Below are positions 57,526 through 64,000 of a stretch of 64,000 nucleotides of DNA, one piece after another. Location of the stretch: the NCBI RefSeq assembly GCF_901709675.1, contig NC_051099.1:9248501-9312500 (forward strand). The letters are read 5' to 3'. The notes below the pieces were generated by a model. The model was not told the origin of the DNA. It saw only the letters and a program-made list of their open reading frames with translations, and ran no database searches. The translations under genes were made by a program, and so were the position numbers. This DNA comes from Syngnathus acus (lineage: Eukaryota > Chordata > Actinopteri > Syngnathiformes > Syngnathidae). Position 1 is the stretch's first letter. Each line of letters opens with the position of its first letter.

Positions 57526-59595
57526 ATGGTGCACCGCAGCTCGGCCTCGAGAGCCGGCGCCTGGCTAGCCGCCTGGCTGGCCTGCGCCTGGCTGGCGTGC
57601 GCCTCCGGCAAGCTGGGGGCTGGCCTGCGGACGTGGGCGCGCTTCAGCAAGCTGCCCTACCCGGGTGACAAGGCCTTCCTGTACGGCACCTTCCCTCCGG
57701 GCTTCATGTGGGCGGTGGGCACGGCCGCTTACCAGGTGGAGGGCGCCTTCGACAAGGACGGCAAAGGCCCGTCCATCTGGGACACGTTCACGCGGGATGG
57801 CAACCGCATGGCCACGGGTGACGTGGGCAGCGACAGCTACCACAACACGGCAGCCGACATGCGCGCCATCCGCCAGCTGGGCGTCAGCCACTACCGCTTC
57901 TCACTGTCGTGGCCACGACTCTTCCCCAACGGTACCCACGGGAGCCTGAATCAAGCGGGCGTGCGCTACTACCGCGGCCTGCTGGCCCGGCTCAAGGAGG
58001 CCCGTGTGGAGCCCGTGGTGACGCTGTACCACTGGGACCTGCCCGAGGCGCTGCAGCAGCGGCTGGGCGGCTGGAGCAACCCAGACATGGTGGAGGTTTT
58101 CCGGGACTACGCCGACTTCTGCTTCCGGACATTCGGCCACGACGTGCGCTGGTGGATCACCATCGACAACCCCTTTGTGGTGGCCCGACATGGCTATGGG
58201 ACCGGGGTGGTGGCCCCGGGCGTCAAGGGCGACCCCGACCTGCCCTTCAAGGTTGGCCACGTGCTCTTACAGGTCAGACCCTTATTTTGTCATCATTCTC
58301 TTTTGAAAGGGACAATGTCATTTTACCATTTTAGCTTTTGCTGTCCATTTGAAATGTTAAGCCCTTGTTCATGAAACCCTTACCCGGCTTTTAAACCCCA
58401 ACCCCAAGTACGAATTGGAAACCCGAACCCAGATTTGAAAACCTCATTTGGAACCCACCCGACTGCAAACCGTAATCTGATCCGAACGGAAACGTAAGAA
58501 ACTCCCCAGTTCTGAGGGTTTGAAAGCACGGCTGACCCGTTGCTGTCTCGTTGCTTTGGAGGCTCACGCGGCGGCCTGGCACACGTACGACCGCGACTAC
58601 CGGCGGCGGCAAGGCGGGCGCGTGTCCATGGCGCTGGCGTCCCACTGGGTACGCCCGAGGCGGACACGCGTGGAGAGCCTGCGCGAGTGCCAGTGCTCTC
58701 TGGAGTACGTGCTGGGCTGGTTCGCCGGGCCACTGTTTGGCGACGGCGACTACCCGGCCTGCATGAAGGCCCGCCTGGGCCACCGGCTGCCTGCCCTGGG
58801 CGAGGAGGAGCGCCGTCAGCTGCAGGGCACCGCAGACTTCTTCGCACTGTCTCACGGCGCCACCCTCAGCTTCCAGCTCGTCAATGACAGCCTCAAGTTT
58901 GGCCAAAGGGAGGACTTGGACCTGCGCATGCTCCTCTACTGGGTCAGCGCCGAGTACGACTGGCCCGACATCTTCGTGGTGCAGAGTGGCTGGTAACCGC
59001 GCTCCGCCGTTTTCCCCTCTGGCATCTTTTTATGCCGCTGCTCTTGTTGCAGAGGCTTTCACTTAGGTCGACTCAGGCACTCTCCTCGGAGTGGCCGTCC
59101 TCCATTTATTGTGTAAAATGAAAATCGCACTGAAAGATGTCATGGCAGGATGGCAGACATTGCTCACCGACACCTATTAAGTTGTAATTGTGAAGAACCC
59201 GTCATGGCCAGCACCGTCAGCGGTGATTAGCTAGGACACCTAGCACCCCGGTAATGAAGTGGGAATAAAAGCAGTGTGTACTCTTTCAGGTATGTGTCGA
59301 GCAGCACCAAAACTCAGGACCCCAAGCACATGTATTACTTGAAGAGGTTCATCGCTGAAGCTCTAAAATGTGAGTGACGCCGCTGCCTCGGCGCCCCGCC
59401 TGTGGCTGATCATGTATGCGGCGTGCGCGCAGCCATCGCAGTGGACGGCGTCAAGGTACTGGGCTACACAGCGTGGTCCCTGATGGACGGCTTTGAGTGG
59501 CACCGTGAGTGCGGCATCCGGCGGGGACTTTACTACGTGGACTTCAACACGCCCGACATGAAGAGAGAGCCGAAGATTTCGGCTACCTTCTACAA
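57526..59595 (+). CDS. KL: KL exons 1-4, KL1 domain
   Basis: Encodes the signal peptide and KL1. GH1 landmarks: [48 protein letters not shown], then WITIDNPF where active GH1 enzymes have NEP (Asn215 at the acid/base position, as in human klotho), and FVVQSGW where human klotho keeps ENGW (Gln390 at the nucleophile position). [13 protein letters not shown] is conserved. KL1 therefore lacks both catalytic acids. Confidence 0.93.
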
Positions 59596-62500
59596 GTAAG
59601 CCCGCGTGACCTTGACGCTCCACATGTGCCGAGTCAGCAAAGAGGAAGTCGCCGTCGTGGCTCGTGAAACATTCACTTCTAGTTGATGATTGACTTTTTA
59701 TTTTTTACTTTGGATGCCCCCTTCTCTTGGGGTCACGGACTGATGGCCAAACATCACCGCTAGCCAAGATTGCTGTTTTAGCCACTACACGGGCACCTCT
59801 CACTGCTCAATTCCATGGTTAGCAACGATTGTCCATTCATAAGATAAGATAAGATAATCCTTTATTATTCCCTCAATGGGGAAACTCCTATGTTAGCAGC
59901 AGTACACTTAACATATACACACACACACACATGCGGGGAAGGGGGTAAAAGATTTAAAAAAGTAGAAGGTATATATAATTAAAAAATATGGACAGTATAT
60001 ACAAAATACACAATATGCAGTGGAGATAAACAAATATTAGATAAAAAAATAGTGCAAGGGAAGAAAAAAAAATAAAAGTGACGAATCTTGTGTTTCGGCT
60101 GGGGTGTTGCATTTGCCGAGTGCCGAGTTGTTGTCCGTAGTAGCACTGTTGTCCATTGCCAACAGAAACGTGATCCAGAGAAACGGCTTTCCGGAGCTTC
60201 CAGAGAACCGTCCTGCTCAAGGGGTTTTCCCGTGTGACTTTGCTTGGGGGGTCTCCGCCAATTCCATCCAGGTTAGTGGGCAACTGAAAGCTTCATCAAC
60301 AAACATTTTGCGAAACGTTCACTTTTGTTGTTTTTATTGGCTGAGACAGACTGATTCTCATGCAAACAATCCAGATTTTACATTTTTAAAATGAAACTGA
60401 CTCATGAACCACAAATACACACAACATTTACAACATCATGATGATGGCTGATGGCGCCACTAACTTCAGGCTTCAAACTCAACCGTTGGGAACAAAATGC
60501 TTGGCCGCCATCTAGGTACTCGCAGAGATTCAGGGCTCCGTCCCAAACAAACACATTCTTCAGGTGGAAAGCTCTCCCAGTCAGTTTGCGGACCCCAATG
60601 TGTACGTGTGGAACAAGGCCAATGGTGAGCTGACCCAACTGGAAGGCTTGCTAGCGCTACCTGCACAGCGCGACGCACACTGCGCCGCCTACATTAGCAT
60701 CAGACAGCAGGTGACCTGCAACCGCAACGCCATGTGTCTGTGAGAAGGTCGTGCTGCCAAAAGTGACAGTTGCTGCCGTTGTACTGTCAATGTTGGTGGT
60801 ATCAGGTGGATGAAATCCAGGCGGTGGGCGTGAGCCACTTTCACTTCTCCCTCAACTGGTCAGCGCTGGTGCCGACAGGCGACGCGGCACGGCCCAACGC
60901 CACCCTGCTGGCTTACTACCGCTGCTTCAGCCGCCAGCTGCTGTGCGCCAATGTCACACCCGTGGTCACCCTGTGGCACCACACGCGTCAAGGCAGCAGC
61001 CTGCCGCCGCCACTCGGGTGGCTCAACAGGTAGCCGACTTCCGGCGACGCAACAGGCCCAGATAGCATCTGAAGGTGTCGGTGTGGATCCGGGCTTGTGT
61101 CCAGGGAGACCCCGCAGCGTTTCACTGAGTACGCCCGTCTGTGCTTCCGCGAGCTGGGTGAGCATGTGAAGATGTGGATCACGCTCAACGAGCCCAACGA
61201 TGAGACGGTGAGCTACCAGGAAGCTCATCGGATGCTGCTCGCCCATGCACTTGCTTGGCGCGCCTATGACCAAGACTTCAGGCCCGTCCAGGGGGGTCAG
61301 GTGGGTGCAGCCCCGTGCGTGCGGCTCCGTGCGTGCGTCTCCGTGCGTGCGGCTCCGTGCATGCGGCTCCGTGCGTGCGTGGAACATCCTGCTCTTCATG
61401 CGCGCATTGATCTCAGGTCTCTCTGGCCCTGCACATGGACTGGGTGGAGCCGGCTTTCTCGTACAGCCGCGAGGACGTGGAACCGGCCAAGAGGGTTCTG
61501 GACTTCCGAGTGGGGTGGTTCGCCGAGCCAATCTTGGGCAGCGGAGACTATCCTCCTGGAATGAGAAGCTGGCTGCGTCAACTCAACTCACTTGAGTGTG
61601 TAGGCCGTCCGTGCAAATTAATCCACACTCAGTCAGGAGTAGACCCACCCCATTCAGACATAGCAAGTCGGCCATTTTGATTTGAAGCGGGCATTTGGAG
61701 GTTAAGCTGTACACACTCCTCGTGACCCAATTTGAAAAGGCTCGTAAGTGACTTTGGACGGTCCTGCTGCAGACTCCCGGTGTTCAACGAGGACGATCGG
61801 CAGCTAGTGAAGGGCACGTACGACTTCTTTGCCATCAGCCACTTCAGCGCCGAACTGGTGACGCGCGCCAAGGAGGACCCGTAAGAGTGAATGCGCACCA
61901 CCGCCGTGCCGCCGCTGCGCCACCTGTTGAGCGTGCGGCGCGTCCGTAGGTACACGTACACATCGGAGCTGGAGGTGCAGCACATGGTGGACACCACGTG
62001 GATCAAGTCGCCCCGGCCCGTGGTTCCGTGGGGCCTGAGGAAGGCACTCAATTGGGTGAGGCGGATGTACACATTCAGGACCTGCCAGTGCATTCAGTCA
62101 GGCTTTTGTTTACCCCCTGAAATGGCTTGATTAGAATAAGTGGCTTGATGATTTGAAATATCGGGCAGTATATTCAGGCCAAATTTATGAGTTCAAGTGT
62201 CGGCTACAAAGTAGCCCGTTTGGAATTGAAACGTGGCCCTCCGTCGTCAAGTATGCCCGTAGTGTGTAGGGTTAAGCGTGCTGACGACAACTGTCCTGGT
62301 GATTGAAATTGCAGGTCAAGGAGCACTACCCACACGTGGGCATCTACGTGATGGCCAACGGCGTGCAGGAGGACACGGCCCGCTTCAAGGACAGCCTGAG
62401 GGTCTTCTACTTGTACAACTACATCAACGAAGCACTCAAAGGTAAGCGCCCGTCCGTCTGATTACGCTGGTCCGACGTCACTGGCAGGGTCGTGGACACG

Positions 62501-62957
62501 GGAGGGTAAAGTCACTCAACTGTGGTCGAGTGTGGTACTCGCCACTGGTTTCTTAAGCCAGCCAACTGAAAAAGTGGTTCTTGGGGCAAAATCCAGCATG
62601 TGGAATTGATATGGAATAATACTTTTTCTGGCAGCGATCACCTTGGACGGCGTGAATCTGAAGGGCTACTTTGCATACGCCCTGAATGACCAGCGCGACC
62701 CGGGCTTCGGCCTGTACGGCTATGTGCATGGGGAGGCGCTGGCCAAGGCGTCGCTGGCCAACTACCGCAACATCATCCGCCATCACGGTTTCCCCGCGCA
62801 GGGGGCGCCCGCGCAGAGATGCCCCCGCGCCGCCCGACCCTGCGCTGCCTGTCGGGCTCTGGCCAAGCGACCCGTGGTGGGATTCCTGACGCTGGTAGGC
62901 TTGGCCGCGCTCGTCGCCTTGGCTCTCATCGTCTACTACGCCTACGGGAGGCGCTAA
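57526..62957 (+). CDS. KL: KL, alpha-klotho, FGF23 co-receptor (13 exons)
   Basis: The exons sum to 2937 nt, 978 aa (human 1012): 57526-58272, 58562-58992, 59290-59369, 59433-59595, 60166-60271, 60564-60710, 60806-61029, 61105-61300, 61417-61595, 61773-61880, 61950-62055, 62315-62441, 62635-62957. Signal peptide [20 protein letters not shown], two glycosidase-1-like domains KL1 (about 50-470) and KL2 (about 478-930), a single membrane segment ([20 protein letters not shown], about 951-972) and a very short cytosolic end YAYGRR. KL binds FGF receptors and FGF23 to control phosphate and vitamin D. The receptor-contact motif NVYVWN (human NVYLWD) is kept in KL2. Start at 57,526 chosen because it gives a proper signal peptide. 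Confidence 0.96.
59839..60075 (-). mobile_element. LINE 3' tail in KL intron 4
   Basis: (ATAAG)n tail, then TTATTCCCTCAATGGGGAAA, an (AC)n run and ATGGACAGTATATACAAAAT. It is the inverted counterpart of the insert at 1501-1690, with about 60 bp more at the LINE-internal side. Confidence 0.75.
60166..62957 (+). CDS. KL: KL exons 5-13, KL2 domain and membrane anchor
   Basis: Encodes [20 protein letters not shown], the receptor-binding arm region, then KL2 with WITLNEP (Glu662 kept at the acid/base position) and YVMANGV (Ala843 at the nucleophile position; Ser in human). Of four zinc ligands known in human klotho, the aligned residues here are Gln402, Phe712, Asp718 and Thr784-786 region (no Asp), so only one is kept. 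The C-terminus has a Cys-rich linker ([13 protein letters not shown]), one membrane helix and five to six cytosolic residues. Confidence 0.92.
61303..61383. repeat. 14-bp tandem repeat in KL intron 8
   Basis: About five copies of GTGCGTGCGGCTCC with single-base changes, starting just after the exon 8 donor. Confidence 0.8.
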
Positions 62958-63193
62958 GGTGCTTACTGACAGCCTCGTATGGAGGAGTGCTCGCTTGTGT
63001 GACTTTTTCAAATTTATCGGGACCCAAAGTTTATTGCAGTAATCTTGTGCACTTGTGTGTCGTTGCGCTTGGATCGGCCTGTTCTCAGCGAGTGCTACAC
63101 TTGGCATGGTATTGTAAAGGTGGGAATCTCATTCGCGTAGCCTGGCTAGTGCACCATGGCTAATGTGCATCAGCGATGCGGTGCATTTGTGTC

Positions 63194-63199
63194 AATAAA
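63194..63199 (+). terminator. KL polyadenylation signal
   Basis: AATAAA in GTCAATAAATGTCC, about 237 nt after the KL stop codon. Confidence 0.7.
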
Positions 63200-63232
63200 T
63201 GTCCAAACAATATCATTAACAACAAGCCACTT

Positions 63233-63239
63233 TTAATCT
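63233..63239 (-). terminator. RFC3 polyadenylation signal
   Basis: TTTTAAT on the plus strand gives ATTAAA on the minus strand, about 25 nt past the RFC3 stop codon and about 35 nt from the KL signal, so the two 3' ends nearly meet. Confidence 0.5.
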
Positions 63240-63261
63240 GAGCGCATGACGGCGTCCGGCA

Positions 63262-64000
63262 TCAGAATATCATGGCGTCCAGCCCGTCCTCCATGAACTT
63301 CTTGTAGACGGCCATGAACTTAGCGGTGAAGGCCTCCAAGTGGTAGATGGCTTTGCTACCCAGCTGTAGCCGGTGCTCGTAGTACGCCGCCAAGTGCGCT
63401 ACCTCCGGCTTTAGGTGCCCGTCGCAGTTGTTCAGAAGCTCCCTGACCAATCCCTGCCAGGAAGAGCTTGTTAAGAAGAGTCCCACCTAAATTGTCTAGG
63501 TCAAATGATGGCCAGACAAGCGAGCTACATTTTGGAGTCAGGCCAGAAATTTGGTGACAATTATTCCAGCAGAGATTTTTTTTCATGCGTGTCCACTAAC
63601 CTTCATGATGATGTCAGCAGGGATGCAGTGAGTCAGCAGCTCGTACAACCGACCTCGCACTTCCAACAATCTGCTCCAAACAGGATGAGCTGAACTTGAA
63701 GTATTTCCACTGCCCCCCGGTGGCCTTTAGTTGTAGTTGCTTGCAACTTAGCAGGAGTGGGCAGCTAGGCCTTAAGAACCGTACCAGATCCTAGCCGGCC
63801 GGGTTAGCTAGGATTTCAATTTGGGGGCGGCATGTTGCATGCGTGAGCAAAATGGCTGCCACCCGTGGACCCTCTTACCTCTGTGGGGTCTGCTGGCTCA
63901 CGATGTAGTTGGCTGTTTCCCGGAGGAACACTTCCCAGTCTGGTTCTGTGATTTCCTGGTCCGACGAGAAGGGGTACCTGTAAGAGGAGGCCGTCAAATC
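63262..64000 (-). CDS. RFC3: RFC3, replication factor C subunit 3 (C-terminal part, cut by window edge)
   Basis: Three minus-strand exons: 63977-63879, 63670-63601 and 63453-63262 (stop at 63,262-63,264), phases matching. They encode YPFSSDQEITEPDWEVFLRE, TANYIVSQQTPQ, RLLEVRGRLYELLTHCIP, ADIIMK and the end GLVRELLNNCD, YYEHRLQLGSKAIYHLEAF, KKFMEDGLDAMIF, closely matching the C-terminus of human RFC3. RFC3 is a small AAA+ subunit of the clamp loader that places PCNA on DNA; this part is the C-terminal collar domain, and the ATPase domain lies outside the window. It converges on KL. Confidence 0.96.

Overview
The window is vertebrate nuclear DNA, almost certainly from a teleost fish with a compact genome. 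Genes are split into many short exons with GT-AG introns that are often only 70-150 bp. The protein sequences are clear orthologues of vertebrate genes. The repeats are typical of ray-finned fish: Tc1/mariner, hAT and hAT-like MITEs with 8-bp target duplications, a TTAA element, LINE tails and tRNA-derived SINEs. I cannot name the species.

The gene order is FRY (+), ZAR1L (-), PDS5B (+), KL (+), RFC3 (-). This matches the vertebrate block on human chromosome 13q13 (FRY-ZAR1L-BRCA2-N4BP2L1-N4BP2L2-PDS5B-KL-STARD13-RFC3), but BRCA2, the N4BP2L genes and STARD13 are not in their usual places. The genes do not form an operon-like unit; what they share is conserved position.

Layout. 1-8.7 kb is intergenic and repeat-rich: a Tc1 element with a nested LINE tail, a Tigger/pogo-like element, a minisatellite from an LTR element, SINE/LINE fragments and two hAT-like MITEs. 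A GC-rich stretch at 8.7-9.1 kb holds a possible first exon. 11.99-14.86 kb is a run of three abutting DNA transposons with an LTR inside the third. FRY coding exons run from 15.6 to 40.25 kb; I placed 65 exons whose lengths sum to 9321 nt in one open frame (3106 aa), including two microexons and two GC-AG introns. FRY introns hold three TSD-flanked hAT-type elements (two hAT and one MITE), a LINE remnant, an LTR element and a SINE. 40.46-41.37 kb is a hAT element with a Tigger-like element inside it. ZAR1L has four exons at 42.13-43.53 kb on the minus strand (285 aa). PDS5B lies at 44.2-55.05 kb, with 34 coding exons (1403 aa). A decayed L2-type LINE with a SINE in its 3' part fills 55.27-57.11 kb. 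KL (klotho) is at 57.53-62.96 kb in 13 exons (978 aa). The last three exons of RFC3 enter from the right edge at 63.26-64.0 kb.

Roles. FRY is a giant HEAT/ARM scaffold for NDR kinases and mitotic spindle regulators. ZAR1L is an oocyte RNA-binding zinc-finger protein. PDS5B regulates cohesin. KL is the FGF23 co-receptor. RFC3 is a clamp-loader subunit.

Exon boundaries were set by hand from splice sites, reading phase and remembered family sequence. No alignment or database search was run.
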